NCBI GenBank assembly: GCA_963665005.2
Contig: CAXXTQ010000001.1
Span: forward strand, 620,001-684,000
Direction: 5' to 3'
Origin: G963665005 sp963665005
GTDB lineage: Bacteria; Bacillota; Clostridia; Christensenellales; SZUA-584
DNA length: 64,000 bases
Part shown: positions 23,985 through 33,750 of the stretch, piece by piece
Numbering within the stretch: the stretch's first letter is position 1
How the letters are laid out: each line of letters begins with the position of its first letter
Position numbers and translations under genes: made by a program
Notes under the pieces: model-generated
The model's database searches: none
Seen by the model: only the letters and a program-made list of their open reading frames with translations
Told to the model about the DNA's origin: nothing

Positions 23985-24542
23985 ATGTCGATAGTTATGA
24001 TAACGGGCGGCGCGAGAAGCGGTAAAAGCGCGCTTGCCGAAAAAATGTGCAGGCAAACGGGCAAAAAAACGGGATTTATCGCGACTGCTGTGATAACCGA
24101 TGATGATATGCGCGAAAGAATACAAAGGCACAAAGCCGGCAGGCCAAAAGACTGGATAACTTTCGAGATGTACAGCCGTTTTGATATGCTTGAAAAAAAT
24201 GAATTTTTTACAGAGTGTGAAGTATTTTTGCTGGATTGCGTAACGGTTATGATAACAAACCTTATGATGGACAGCGGGCTTCGTTTTGACACATGCGGTT
24301 TGGATGAGGTTCAAATTCTCGAAGATAGTATTACAAGAGAAGTAGACAACCTTATAGAAATAATGAAGAAAAACGGCAAGAAGCTTTATATTGTAACGAA
24401 TGAGGTAGGGCAGGGAATAGTTCCTGCCTATAGAATGGGCAGCATATTCCGTGACATATCGGGCAGGATAAACGCGCATATAGCGAGCCGCGCCGATGAG
24501 GTATATTGTACGATATCAGGCCTTAGCTTAAGATTGAAGTAA
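23985..24542 (+). CDS. cobU: Bifunctional adenosylcobinamide kinase/guanylyltransferase
   Basis: 185 residues. P-loop ITGGARSGKSALAEKM at the N-terminus, IATAVITDDDMRERIQRHKA (containing the guanylylated-His region of CobU), DCVTVMITN near residue 87 and TNEVGQGIVP near 138 are the family motifs. It phosphorylates adenosylcobinamide and attaches GMP to give adenosylcobinamide-GDP. It follows cobO by 15 nt and precedes cobS by 11 nt. Confidence 0.93.
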   Translation: MSIVMITGGARSGKSALAEKMCRQTGKKTGFIATAVITDDDMRERIQRHKAGRPKDWITFEMYSRFDMLEKNEFFTECEVFLLDCVTVMITNLMMDSGLRFDTCGLDEVQILEDSITREVDNLIEIMKKNGKKLYIVTNEVGQGIVPAYRMGSIFRDISGRINAHIASRADEVYCTISGLSLRLK

Positions 24543-24553
24543 AGGAAAAGTAT

Positions 24554-25315
24554 ATGAAAAGTTTTTTAACGATGCTTGGCTTTTTTACAAGAATACCCGT
24601 GCGTGTTAATTATGAGAACGGACAGGTTTTTGATAAGGGTATAAAATATCTTTTTCTTGTTGCTCTTATAATCGGAGCGCCGGTAGCGCTTTTGTTTATG
24701 ACGGGCGAATGGACGGGGCGTTATATCGCCGCGTTTTTGTCGCTTGCGCTTTACCTTTTTTTAAGCGGCGGGCTTCATATCGACGGATTGGCCGACACGG
24801 CGGACGCTTTCGGAAGCAACGCAGGCAAGCAAAGAATGCAGCAGATAATGAAAGACAGCCGCATAGGTACTTTCGGCGTTTTGGCTATTTGCATTTATAT
24901 CGCCGGCATGGTGCTTTTTTTGGCACAAGCAGATTATATTATCGCCGGGTTTTTTCCTCTTGTCGGGCGCACGGCTGCGCTTTTATGCGCTAAAATGTTT
25001 AACTGCGCAAGGCAAGACGGCTTGGGAAAAAGTTTTGCGCAGGCAGTAAAGGGCGTTCATATAATATGGGCCATAGCAGTATATACGGTTATAGCGCTGC
25101 TTTTCTGTTTTGATTTTTCTGCACGGGCGTTTGATTTTAGATATATGATAATACTTTTCGCGCCGTATGCCGTATCTTTGCTTATAACTGTTTTAACGGT
25201 TTATAACATGTCAAAAAAACTTCATGGCATAACGGGTGATATCATAGGGTTTTGTATAGAAGAATCTTCTTTTATATACATATTAGCTGCCGGCATGATT
25301 TTAAAGCTGCTCTAA
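24554..25315 (+). CDS. cobS: Adenosylcobinamide-GDP ribazoletransferase (cobalamin synthase)
   Basis: 253 residues, with AAAGGAA 7 nt upstream. Integral membrane protein with about six helices. The conserved catalytic segment GGLHIDGLADTADAFGS near residue 73 holds the Asp-rich metal site of CobS, and GTFGVLAIC follows near residue 103. It joins alpha-ribazole to adenosylcobinamide-GDP. Last gene of the cobO-cobU-cobS unit. Confidence 0.92.
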   Translation: MKSFLTMLGFFTRIPVRVNYENGQVFDKGIKYLFLVALIIGAPVALLFMTGEWTGRYIAAFLSLALYLFLSGGLHIDGLADTADAFGSNAGKQRMQQIMKDSRIGTFGVLAICIYIAGMVLFLAQADYIIAGFFPLVGRTAALLCAKMFNCARQDGLGKSFAQAVKGVHIIWAIAVYTVIALLFCFDFSARAFDFRYMIILFAPYAVSLLITVLTVYNMSKKLHGITGDIIGFCIEESSFIYILAAGMILKLL

Positions 25316-25400
25316 TTAACTAATTTTAAGTTTTTTCATCAAAAATAGATTGGCGGAGTTTTTTTAGCCCAATATGCCATAAAACGACAAAAAACAGTCT

Positions 25401-25428
25401 TTGACAAACGAAGGCTAAGATATATAAT
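25401..25428 (+). promoter_or_regulatory. Promoter of the MazG-like gene
   Basis: TTGACA (25401-25406), 16-nt spacer, TATAAT (25423-25428). It is a full consensus match, about 38 nt before the start codon. Confidence 0.7.
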
Positions 25429-25465
25429 GTAAATGAACACCAAGACAAAACAAAAAGGAGAGGTT

Positions 25466-25870
25466 ATGGGAAACTCGATAAACGATATTCATATGGAAGA
25501 TTTCCAGAATGTAGTTAACGATTTGCTTATGAGAAATCGAAGCATACTTGATATTTTGTCAAAAATTCAAACGAGCGCAGCCCGTGTTAACCGCGCTGTA
25601 ATAAAATCTGTAACTCATTGCGGATGTATTGAGATAGAAGGTAAAAAACAGACGTTTCCCGGAGAGGCAAGCATAGAGGATATACAAGAGCTTCTCGCAA
25701 CGCAGATGAAAGGAAAGGTCTGTTCGGAATGCAGAGTTAACATAGAAAAAGAGATAGGCGATTCGCTTTTCTATCTGGCGGCTCTTTGCAACACTTTAGG
25801 TATAAGTTTATACGACGTAATATTGAATGAAAAAGAGACACTCAGCACGCTTGGAAGCTATAGCTTGAAA
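25466..25870 (+). CDS. Small conserved clostridial protein with MazG-like C-terminal helix pair
   Basis: About 135 residues if started at the ATG at 25466, which has AAAGGAGAGG just upstream; an in-frame ATG 33 nt earlier is ahead of that site. The N-terminal half is helical (MEDFQNVVNDLLMRNRSILD). A CGCIEI segment and CSECR motif give three cysteines. The end, KEIGDSLFYLAALCNTLGIS, resembles the EExxD-bearing helix of MazG-like nucleotide pyrophosphohydrolases. Such short proteins are common in Clostridia, but no activity can be assigned because the full MazG metal site is not evident. It is monocistronic with its own promoter and terminator. The stop codon ends at about 25873. Confidence 0.6.
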
Positions 25871-25891
25871 TAATCATTGCTGGTAATGGGC

Positions 25892-25917
25892 AGCGGCGGT
25901 TTTTCGCCGCTTTTTTT
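25892..25917 (+). terminator. Terminator after the MazG-like gene
   Basis: AGCGGCG (25892-25898), loop, CGCCGCT (25905-25911), then seven Ts. It separates this gene from the rpoBC operon. Confidence 0.88.
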
Positions 25918-26019
25918 CATTTTTTCGTGATTTTTGAATAAATATGTATAATTTTATAGTATAATTGATTTCTTTTACAATCCGTTCACATTTAAAAAAG
26001 AAAACATGTGTTTTATATG

Positions 26020-26048
26020 TTGACAAGGGTATTCGTTTGTAGTAACAT
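26020..26048 (+). promoter_or_regulatory. Candidate rpoB promoter
   Basis: TTGACA (26020-26025), 17-nt spacer, TAACAT (26043-26048). The -10 is imperfect but the -35 is exact. It would give a leader of about 195 nt. Confidence 0.5.
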
Positions 26049-26086
26049 GTTATATTGCATTAGCGTGCTCATAATTGGGGAACTGT

Positions 26087-26188
26087 GACCATTTTGGGTC
26101 CTAAATTGCAATGATTTTAAGTCAAAAATCATGTTTTGCAGCAAGGTATATAAAGGCACGTTCTGGGGAATAATCAGCAAGTGCCTTT
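26087..26188 (+). promoter_or_regulatory. Structured 5' leader of rpoBC
   Basis: Within the ~195-nt leader three hairpins can be drawn: a short GACC/GGTC stem (26087-26100); ATGATTTT/AAAATCAT (26111-26132) enclosed by TTGC/GCAA (26106-26144); and AAAGGCAC/GTGCCTTT (26152-26188) with a 21-nt loop. None is followed by a T-run, so they are not terminators. Because rplJ-rplL do not precede rpoB here, the usual L10 leader does not apply. The purpose is unknown. Confidence 0.4.
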
Positions 26189-26248
26189 AACTAACGAAAA
26201 TTTAAAAAACAATATTTTTTAGCATATTAGGAGAGTGGTTTTTAACTT

Positions 26249-29200
26249 ATGGTGCAAGAAGTCAAAATTGGCAAACGGAACAGAATGAGCTTCTCTAAAA
26301 TAGAGGAAGTTCTCGACATGCCGGATCTTATAGAGATCCAGAAAAACTCCTACGAACATTTTTTGGAGATTGGGCTAAGAGAGGTATTAAACGATATTTC
26401 TCCCATAACCGATTATTCAGAAAACCTGATACTCGAGTTTGTAGATTACTATCTTGATGACAAACCAAAATATGAAGTTGAAGAATGCAAAGAAAGAGAC
26501 GTTAATTACGCCGCGCCTTTAAAGGTTGTTGTTCGCCTTATCAACAAAGAAACAGGCGAGATGAAAGAACAGGAAGTCTTCATGGGCGATTTTCCGCTGA
26601 TGACCGAGAAAGGTACTTTCATTATAAACGGCGCAGAGCGCGTGATAGTCAGCCAGCTTGTTCGGTCTCCGGGTGTTTACTACAATTACACGAGAGACAA
26701 AACGGGTAAAAAGCTTTATTCAGCCACTGTAATTCCCAATCGCGGAGCATGGCTTGAATATGAGACGGACAGCAACGACTGTTATTGGGTGCGTGTAGAC
26801 AGAACGAGAAAACTTCCTATGACGGTATTGGTTCGCGCTATGGGCTGCGGCACAAATCAAGAAATAATCGATCTTTTCGGCGATGAAGAATTTTTAGCGC
26901 CTACGTTTAAAAAAGACAGCGGGCAGACGGCTGAAGACGGCCTTATAGAGATATACCGCCGCTTGCGCCCGGGCGAGCCGCCGACGGTTGAAAGCGCTAA
27001 ACTATTGATAGATTCATTATTCTTTGACCAGAGAAGATATGACCTTGCCAGAGTGGGCAGATATAAATATAATAAGAAGCTTTGTATTTCGGCACGTATA
27101 GAAGGATTTATCAGCGCAGAAAATATAATGAGCGGGGACGGCGAACTTCTTGTACAAAAAGGCGAAATAATATCAAGAGATGCCGCCGAGCAGATTGAAA
27201 TAGCCGGAATCAATAATGTTGTGCTCAGCATAGACGAAAAAGAGATAAAGGTTGTCGGCAACAACTTTGTCAGAACGAACAGTTATCTTTCTTTTGATCC
27301 GGCAGAAGCGGGTATAAATGAGAAAGTGCATTTCCCGACTTTTAAAGCTATACTAGACGAGTATGGCAAAGATGAAAAAGAATTAAAGAAACAGTTAAAA
27401 GCATCTATTGATACGCTTATTCCAAAGCATATAATAGTGGATGACGTAATGGCGTCGGTAAGCTATGAGATGGGGCTAAAGCACGGCGTAGGAAAGATAG
27501 ATGATATTGACCATCTTGGCAACCGGCGTCTAAGAAGCGTCGGAGAGCTTTTGCAAAACCAGATAAGAGTTGGTTTATCGCGGCTTGAAAGAGTTGTCAG
27601 AGAGCGTATGTCCATACAGGACATGGACGTGGCAACACCTTCTAACCTTATTAATATACGCCCCGTGACGGCGGCGATAAAAGAGTTCTTCGGGTCTTCA
27701 CAGCTTTCGCAATTTATGGACCAGACGAACCCTCTGGCAGAACTTACTCATAAAAGAAGGTTATCGGCACTTGGCCCCGGCGGCCTTAACCGTGAAAGAG
27801 CTTCTTTTGATGTAAGAGACGTGCATCATACGCATTACGGAAGAATGTGCCCGATAGAAACGCCTGAAGGGCCGAACATAGGGCTTATAGGTTCTCTGTC
27901 TACATATGCCAGAGTTAATGAATACGGATTTATAGAATCTCCTTACCGCGCGGTAGACAAGAAAAAGAAAATAGTAACAAAAGAAATTGTATACCTTACG
28001 GCGGACGAAGAGGATAAATTTGTTGTTGCCCAGGCGAACGAGCCTATAGGCAAGAACGGCTTTTTTGAGCACAGCCGTGTTATGTCGAGGCGGCAGGAAG
28101 AAATTGTCGAAGTTGCAAGAGAAGAAGTTGACTTGATGGACGTTTCTCCAAAACAGGTTGTGTCCGTCGCGACGGCGCTTATACCTTTCTTAGAGAACGA
28201 TGACGCCAACCGTGCACTTATGGGTTCTAACATGCAGAGGCAGGCTGTTCCTCTTATAAGCCCCGAGGCTCCTATAGTCGGAACGGGAATGGAGCATAAG
28301 GCTGCCAAAGACTCGGGCGGTACAGTGTTGGCATACGAAGACGGCATTGTTCTCAACGTTTCGTCGGATGTTATAATAATTAAAGAAAAAGATTTTGTAA
28401 GAGAATATAAGCTTATAAAATTCTCGAGGTCAAACCAGGGAACGTGTATAAATAAATATCCTATCGTCAAAGTAGGCGAGAAAGTTAAAAAAGGCGATAT
28501 TATTGCAGACGGGCCTTCTACCGATATGGGAGAAATGGCGCTTGGAAGAAACGTGCTTATAGGGTTTATGGCATGGGAAGGCTATAACTATGAGGATGCT
28601 ATTCTTATAAGCGAACGCCTTGTGCGCGACGACGTTTTTACTTCTATACATATAGAAGGGTACGAAAGCGAAGCTAGGGATACTAAGCTCGGCCCCGAAG
28701 AAATAACTAGAGATATTCCAAATGTTGGCGAAGAACCGCTTAAAGATTTAGACGAGAGAGGAATTATCCGCATAGGCGCAGAGGTGCAGGCGGGCGATAT
28801 ACTCGTAGGAAAGGTTACTCCCAAAGGCGAGACGGAGCTTACGGCGGAAGAAAGGCTGCTTCGTGCGATATTCGGCGAGAAAGCAAGAGAAGTAAGAGAT
28901 ACATCGCTTCGTGTCCCTCACGGAGAGTCGGGTATTGTCGTAGACGTCAAGGTATTTACGAGAGAGAACAAAGATGAACTTACCGCAGGTGTAAACAAGC
29001 TTGTGCGGTGTTATATAGCACAGAAACGCAAAATATCAGTAGGTGATAAGATGGCGGGGCGGCACGGAAACAAAGGTGTTGTTTCACGCATATTGCCTGT
29101 TGAAGATATGCCGTTTATGCCGGACGGAACTCCGCTCGATATAGTACTAAATCCGCTCGGCGTTCCTTCGCGTATGAATATTGGGCAGGTTTTAGAGGTA

Positions 29201-30073
29201 CATCTTGGCTTGGTTGCAAAGTTATACGGATGGCGCATTGCGACGCCCGTATTCGACGGCGCCACAGAAGATGATATCATGGATTATTTTAAAGATCTTG
29301 GATTAAATCCGGACGGCAAGACGATGCTTTTCGACGGAAGAAGCGGAGAAGCTTTCGAAAACCGCGTCACTGTTGGATATATGTATATTCTAAAGCTTCA
29401 CCATCTTGTTGACGACAAGATACATGCAAGGTCAACGGGGCCTTACTCTTTGGTCACGCAGCAGCCGCTCGGCGGAAAAGCCCAGTTCGGCGGGCAGCGT
29501 TTCGGAGAGATGGAAGTCTGGGCGCTCGAAGCTTACGGCGCGGCCAACACTCTGCAGGAGATTTTAACGGTAAAATCGGATGATGTTGTAGGCCGTGTTA
29601 AAACCTACGAGGCGATAGTAAAAGGTGAGAATATACCCGCGCCGGGTATTCCCGAATCTTTCAAGGTTCTCATAAAAGAGATGCAATCTCTCTCGCTTGA
29701 CGTAAAGGTTCTCGGAAACGTCGGCGAAGAGGTAATCATAAAAGAGAATATTGAAGACGAAGTCACTGCGCTAGAGGTCAACATCGAAGGCGAAGAGAGG
29801 CAGGGCGCAGCCGACAAAGCCGCGGCAGAAAAGGCAGGCGGCGAAGAAGATTTCTCTGATATCAGTTTTGATGAGTTTGATATTCCCGACCTTGGTGGGC
29901 TTGATGATATCGAAATTGATATTGAAAAAGAGATTTTGAGTATAAATGACGATGATGATGACGATGATGACGAAATAAATGAAGATGATTTTGAGGACAT
30001 CGAAATAGAATCTCTCGAAAGCTTGATAGAGGGCGATGAAGATTTGTTTGACGATGATGATGATGATAAGTAA
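26249..30073 (+). CDS. rpoB: DNA-directed RNA polymerase beta subunit
   Basis: 1274 residues, with GGAGAG 13 nt upstream of the ATG. The rifampicin region near residue 485 reads SSQLSQFMDQTNPLAELTHK and continues RRLSALGPGG, with the susceptible residues (S, Q, D, H, R, S) unchanged. Other catalytic-core marks are RPVTAAIKEFFG, GRMCPIETPEGPNIGL, KVTPKGE and GDKMAGRHGNKGVVS. After the conserved C-terminus there is an unusually acidic tail of about 50 residues, including a run of eight Asp and a final run of six Asp before the terminal Lys. It is cotranscribed with rpoC (41 nt gap). It is separated from rplKAJL, which are not in the window. Confidence 0.97.
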   Translation: MVQEVKIGKRNRMSFSKIEEVLDMPDLIEIQKNSYEHFLEIGLREVLNDISPITDYSENLILEFVDYYLDDKPKYEVEECKERDVNYAAPLKVVVRLINKETGEMKEQEVFMGDFPLMTEKGTFIINGAERVIVSQLVRSPGVYYNYTRDKTGKKLYSATVIPNRGAWLEYETDSNDCYWVRVDRTRKLPMTVLVRAMGCGTNQEIIDLFGDEEFLAPTFKKDSGQTAEDGLIEIYRRLRPGEPPTVESAKLLIDSLFFDQRRYDLARVGRYKYNKKLCISARIEGFISAENIMSGDGELLVQKGEIISRDAAEQIEIAGINNVVLSIDEKEIKVVGNNFVRTNSYLSFDPAEAGINEKVHFPTFKAILDEYGKDEKELKKQLKASIDTLIPKHIIVDDVMASVSYEMGLKHGVGKIDDIDHLGNRRLRSVGELLQNQIRVGLSRLERVVRERMSIQDMDVATPSNLINIRPVTAAIKEFFGSSQLSQFMDQTNPLAELTHKRRLSALGPGGLNRERASFDVRDVHHTHYGRMCPIETPEGPNIGLIGSLSTYARVNEYGFIESPYRAVDKKKKIVTKEIVYLTADEEDKFVVAQANEPIGKNGFFEHSRVMSRRQEEIVEVAREEVDLMDVSPKQVVSVATALIPFLENDDANRALMGSNMQRQAVPLISPEAPIVGTGMEHKAAKDSGGTVLAYEDGIVLNVSSDVIIIKEKDFVREYKLIKFSRSNQGTCINKYPIVKVGEKVKKGDIIADGPSTDMGEMALGRNVLIGFMAWEGYNYEDAILISERLVRDDVFTSIHIEGYESEARDTKLGPEEITRDIPNVGEEPLKDLDERGIIRIGAEVQAGDILVGKVTPKGETELTAEERLLRAIFGEKAREVRDTSLRVPHGESGIVVDVKVFTRENKDELTAGVNKLVRCYIAQKRKISVGDKMAGRHGNKGVVSRILPVEDMPFMPDGTPLDIVLNPLGVPSRMNIGQVLEVHLGLVAKLYGWRIATPVFDGATEDDIMDYFKDLGLNPDGKTMLFDGRSGEAFENRVTVGYMYILKLHHLVDDKIHARSTGPYSLVTQQPLGGKAQFGGQRFGEMEVWALEAYGAANTLQEILTVKSDDVVGRVKTYEAIVKGENIPAPGIPESFKVLIKEMQSLSLDVKVLGNVGEEVIIKENIEDEVTALEVNIEGEERQGAADKAAAEKAGGEEDFSDISFDEFDIPDLGGLDDIEIDIEKEILSINDDDDDDDDEINEDDFEDIEIESLESLIEGDEDLFDDDDDDK

Positions 30074-30114
30074 TTAAGTTTTTATATTTTAAGCAACGAG
30101 AGGAGAGGAATTAT

Positions 30115-33100
30115 TTGTTCGAACTAGGCAATTTTGATTCCATTCAGATTGGATTGGCGTCTCCTGAAAAGGTTAGAGAATGGTCGAGGGGCGAGGTTAA
30201 AAAGCCCGAGACTATCAACTATCGAACACTGAAACCTGAAAAGGACGGATTATTTTGTGAGAGGATTTTCGGGCCGACTAAAGACTGGGAGTGCCATTGC
30301 GGGCGCTATAAAAGAGTACGCTACAAAGGCATTATCTGTGATAAATGCGGCGTTGAAGTTACCCGCGCAAAGGTAAGGCGGGAAAGAATGGGGCATATAG
30401 AGCTTGCCGCGCCCGTTTCACACATATGGTATTTTAAAGGTATTCCTTCAAGAATGGGCTTGCTGCTCGATATGTCGCCGAGGGATTTAGAAAAAGTTTT
30501 GTATTTTGCGTCTTTTGTCGTAACAGACCCGGCAGATACGCCGCTTGAATACAAACAGCTTTTAAATGATAAAGAACTGCGCGAATGCCAGGAAAAATAC
30601 GGCGACGATTCTTTTTCGGCGAAGATGGGGGCGGAAGGCGTAAAAGAGCTTTTGCGCCAGATAGATTTAGATAAATCGGCAGAAGAACTTAAAAAAGACC
30701 TCGAGACTTGTACGGGGCAAAAACGTGTCCGAGCAATCAAGAGGCTTGAAGTTATAGAAGCTTTTCGCCAGTCGGGCAACAAACCCGAGTGGATAATACT
30801 TGACTGTATACCAATTATACCGCCCGAGCTTCGCCCGATGGTACAGCTTGACGGCGGAAGGTTTGCTACGAGCGACCTTAACGATCTTTACAGGCGTGTT
30901 ATAAACAGAAACAACCGGTTAAACCGGCTGCTCACGCTTCGCGCGCCCGATATTATAGTAAGAAACGAAAAACGTATGCTACAGGAAGCGGTGGATGCGC
31001 TTATAGATAACGGCAGGCGCGGGCGCCCCGTTACAGGCCCGGGAAACCGGCCGCTTAAGTCGCTTTCGGATATGCTTCGCGGAAAACAGGGAAGATTCCG
31101 CCAAAACCTGCTCGGGAAACGTGTTGATTATTCGGGCAGAAGCGTTATAGTTGTCGGCCCTGATTTAAAAATGTATCAATGCGGGCTGCCAAAAGAAATG
31201 GCGCTTGAGCTGTTCAAGCCGTTTGTCATGAAAAAACTCGTGGAAGACGGGCTTGCCCATAATATAAAAAGCGCGAAACGAATGGTAGAAAGAGTAAGGC
31301 CGGAAGTTTGGGGCGTACTCGAGTACGTTATAAAAGACCATCCGGTTCTTTTAAACCGTGCGCCTACGCTGCATAGGCTGGGAATACAGGCTTTTGAGCC
31401 TGTGCTCGTTGAAGGTAAAGCTTTAAGGCTTCATCCGCTTGTATGTACGGCGTATAATGCCGACTTTGACGGAGACCAGATGGCTGTGCACGTGCCGCTT
31501 TCGGTAGAGGCGCAGGCAGAGTGCCGTTTCCTTATGCTTGCCGCTAACAATATTTTAAAACCGCAGGACGGCAAACCTGTTGTCAGCCCTACTCAAGATA
31601 TGGTTATAGGTATCTATTATTTGACTATACACAGGCAAGGCGCAAAAGGAGAAGGTGGATTCTTCTCGGGTCCCGAAGAAGCGGTGCTTGCGTATCAGAC
31701 GGGCGAAATCGACCTTCAGGCCATGATAAACGTTAAGATTGATAAACTAATTGACGGCGAACCGCAGACAAAGATTATAAAGACAACTGCGGGCAGGATT
31801 ATATTTAACGAAGCCATACCGCAGGATTTGGGATTTGTAGACAGAACTCAGCCGGGCAGCGAGTTTATACCCGAGATAGAGTTCTTCGTCGGCAAAAAAC
31901 AGCTTGGCAAGATAGTTGATTTCTGTTACAGAAAATATGGTGAAACAAAAACTTCGGAGATGCTCGATGAAATAAAACGCCTCGGCTTCCATTATTCTAC
32001 GCTCGGTGCGATTACTATAAGCGTCAGCGATATAGTAATACCCAAAAAAAAGGCGGAACTTTTAGAAAAAGCCGAAGAAAAAGTGCTTGATATAGAAAAG
32101 AAGTTTAAAAGAGGGTTCTTGACAAACAGCGAAAGAAAAAGCAGCGTTATTAAAGTCTGGACGGAAACCACCAACCATATTACCAATGAGCTTATGGAAG
32201 GCTTGAGCGAATTTAACCCGGTATTCATGATGGCAAACTCTGGAGCAAGAGGCTCTACAAACCAGATAAGGCAGTTAGCGGGAATGCGCGGCCTTATGGC
32301 CGATCCGTCGGGCGAGATCATAGAGATTCCTATAAGAGCCAACTTTAGAGAAGGGCTTACCGTTCTGGAATTCTTTATTTCTACTCACGGAGCAAGAAAA
32401 GGGCTTGCCGATACCGCACTTAGAACGGCCGACTCGGGATACCTTACAAGGCGTTTGGTTGATGTAAGCCAGGACGTAATTGTAAGAGATGAGGACTGTC
32501 TTGGCGAAGGCGACCCAATAAAAGGCGTTTGGATAGAAGATGTACTTAACGGAAAAGAAATTATCGAGCCTTTTATAGACAGAATCGGCGGAAGGTATGC
32601 CGCGGAAGATATTGTCCATCCCGAAACGGGCGATGTTATTGTAAAAGCTAATGAGTTTATTACATATGAGCATTGTGACAAAATTAAAAAAGCGGGTATA
32701 AAGGGCGCGTTTATACGTTCGGTATTAACGTGTAAAACAAGGCACGGTGTGTGCGCTAAGTGCTACGGCTCGGATATGTCATCGGGCAAAAAAGTCAGCA
32801 TAGGCGAAGCGGTCGGTATTATAGCCGCGCAGTCTATCGGCGAGCCGGGTACACAGCTTACCATGAGAACTTTCCATACGGGCGGTATTGCGGGAGAAGA
32901 TATTACGCACGGTCTGCCTCGTGTAGAAGAGCTTTTTGAAGCAAGAAAACCAAAAGGACTTGCCATAATAAGCGAGATCGCAGGTGTGGTTTCTATTGAT
33001 GACAATAAAAAGAAAGTCGAAGTTACCATAACGGGCGAGGACGGAACGGCTGAATCTTATACTATTCCGTACGGCTCGAGAATTAAGGTTGCCGAAGGCG

Positions 33101-33726
33101 ACAGCGTAGAAGCGGGCGACGAGCTTACAGAAGGCTCGATAAACCCGAATGATATATTGAAAATTAAAGGTGCGAAGGGCGTACAGGCGTATCTTCTTAA
33201 AGAGGTACAGATGGTTTACCGTCTGCAGGGCGTTGAGATATCCGATAAACATATTGAAATTATCATTCGCCAGATGCTCAAAAAATGCAAAATAGAAGAT
33301 TCGGGAGATACTAAACTGCTTCCGGGGTCTTTGGTCGAGATATACCAGTTCGACGCCGAGAACGAGAAAATGCTTGCCGAAGGCAAGAAGCCGGCGACGG
33401 CAAAAAGAGTGCTGCTTGGAATAACAAAGGCCTCTCTTGCAACAGATTCATTCTTGTCGGCGGCGTCTTTCCAGGAGACTACAAGAGTTCTTACCGAAGC
33501 GGCGATTAAAGGAAAATCGGATCCTCTGCTCGGGCTAAAAGAAAATGTTATTATCGGAAAGCTTATTCCTGCCGGTACAGGTATGAGGCGTTATAAAGAT
33601 ATAGATGTTATAAAAAACATATTGAATGAAGATATGATGTCTGGATTTGAGAAAAACGATGAAGAGTTCGCAAAAACATTTTTATCAGGACAGGAAGATA
33701 TCAAAGACTATTCGGATATGGTTTAG
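30115..33726 (+). CDS. rpoC: DNA-directed RNA polymerase beta' subunit
   Basis: 1203 residues from TTG 30115 (GAGAGGAG upstream), reading MFELGNFDSIQIGLASP as the family does. The zinc finger CHCGRYKRVRYKGIICDKCG is near residue 60. The catalytic NADFDGDQMAVH, with three Asp binding Mg2+, is near 447. The bridge-helix/trigger-loop region QSIGEPGTQLTMRTFHTGG is near 905. The second zinc site is formed by CKTRHGVCAKCYG. All are intact. Confidence 0.97.
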   Translation: MFELGNFDSIQIGLASPEKVREWSRGEVKKPETINYRTLKPEKDGLFCERIFGPTKDWECHCGRYKRVRYKGIICDKCGVEVTRAKVRRERMGHIELAAPVSHIWYFKGIPSRMGLLLDMSPRDLEKVLYFASFVVTDPADTPLEYKQLLNDKELRECQEKYGDDSFSAKMGAEGVKELLRQIDLDKSAEELKKDLETCTGQKRVRAIKRLEVIEAFRQSGNKPEWIILDCIPIIPPELRPMVQLDGGRFATSDLNDLYRRVINRNNRLNRLLTLRAPDIIVRNEKRMLQEAVDALIDNGRRGRPVTGPGNRPLKSLSDMLRGKQGRFRQNLLGKRVDYSGRSVIVVGPDLKMYQCGLPKEMALELFKPFVMKKLVEDGLAHNIKSAKRMVERVRPEVWGVLEYVIKDHPVLLNRAPTLHRLGIQAFEPVLVEGKALRLHPLVCTAYNADFDGDQMAVHVPLSVEAQAECRFLMLAANNILKPQDGKPVVSPTQDMVIGIYYLTIHRQGAKGEGGFFSGPEEAVLAYQTGEIDLQAMINVKIDKLIDGEPQTKIIKTTAGRIIFNEAIPQDLGFVDRTQPGSEFIPEIEFFVGKKQLGKIVDFCYRKYGETKTSEMLDEIKRLGFHYSTLGAITISVSDIVIPKKKAELLEKAEEKVLDIEKKFKRGFLTNSERKSSVIKVWTETTNHITNELMEGLSEFNPVFMMANSGARGSTNQIRQLAGMRGLMADPSGEIIEIPIRANFREGLTVLEFFISTHGARKGLADTALRTADSGYLTRRLVDVSQDVIVRDEDCLGEGDPIKGVWIEDVLNGKEIIEPFIDRIGGRYAAEDIVHPETGDVIVKANEFITYEHCDKIKKAGIKGAFIRSVLTCKTRHGVCAKCYGSDMSSGKKVSIGEAVGIIAAQSIGEPGTQLTMRTFHTGGIAGEDITHGLPRVEELFEARKPKGLAIISEIAGVVSIDDNKKKVEVTITGEDGTAESYTIPYGSRIKVAEGDSVEAGDELTEGSINPNDILKIKGAKGVQAYLLKEVQMVYRLQGVEISDKHIEIIIRQMLKKCKIEDSGDTKLLPGSLVEIYQFDAENEKMLAEGKKPATAKRVLLGITKASLATDSFLSAASFQETTRVLTEAAIKGKSDPLLGLKENVIIGKLIPAGTGMRRYKDIDVIKNILNEDMMSGFEKNDEEFAKTFLSGQEDIKDYSDMV

Positions 33727-33750
33727 AATTATAGGCTGGGGGGTTTTGCA

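Noticed and set aside
29605..30000. 131-codon minus-strand Ser-rich frame over the rpoB acidic tail
   Set aside because: It is the mirror of Asp/Glu codons and has no independent support.
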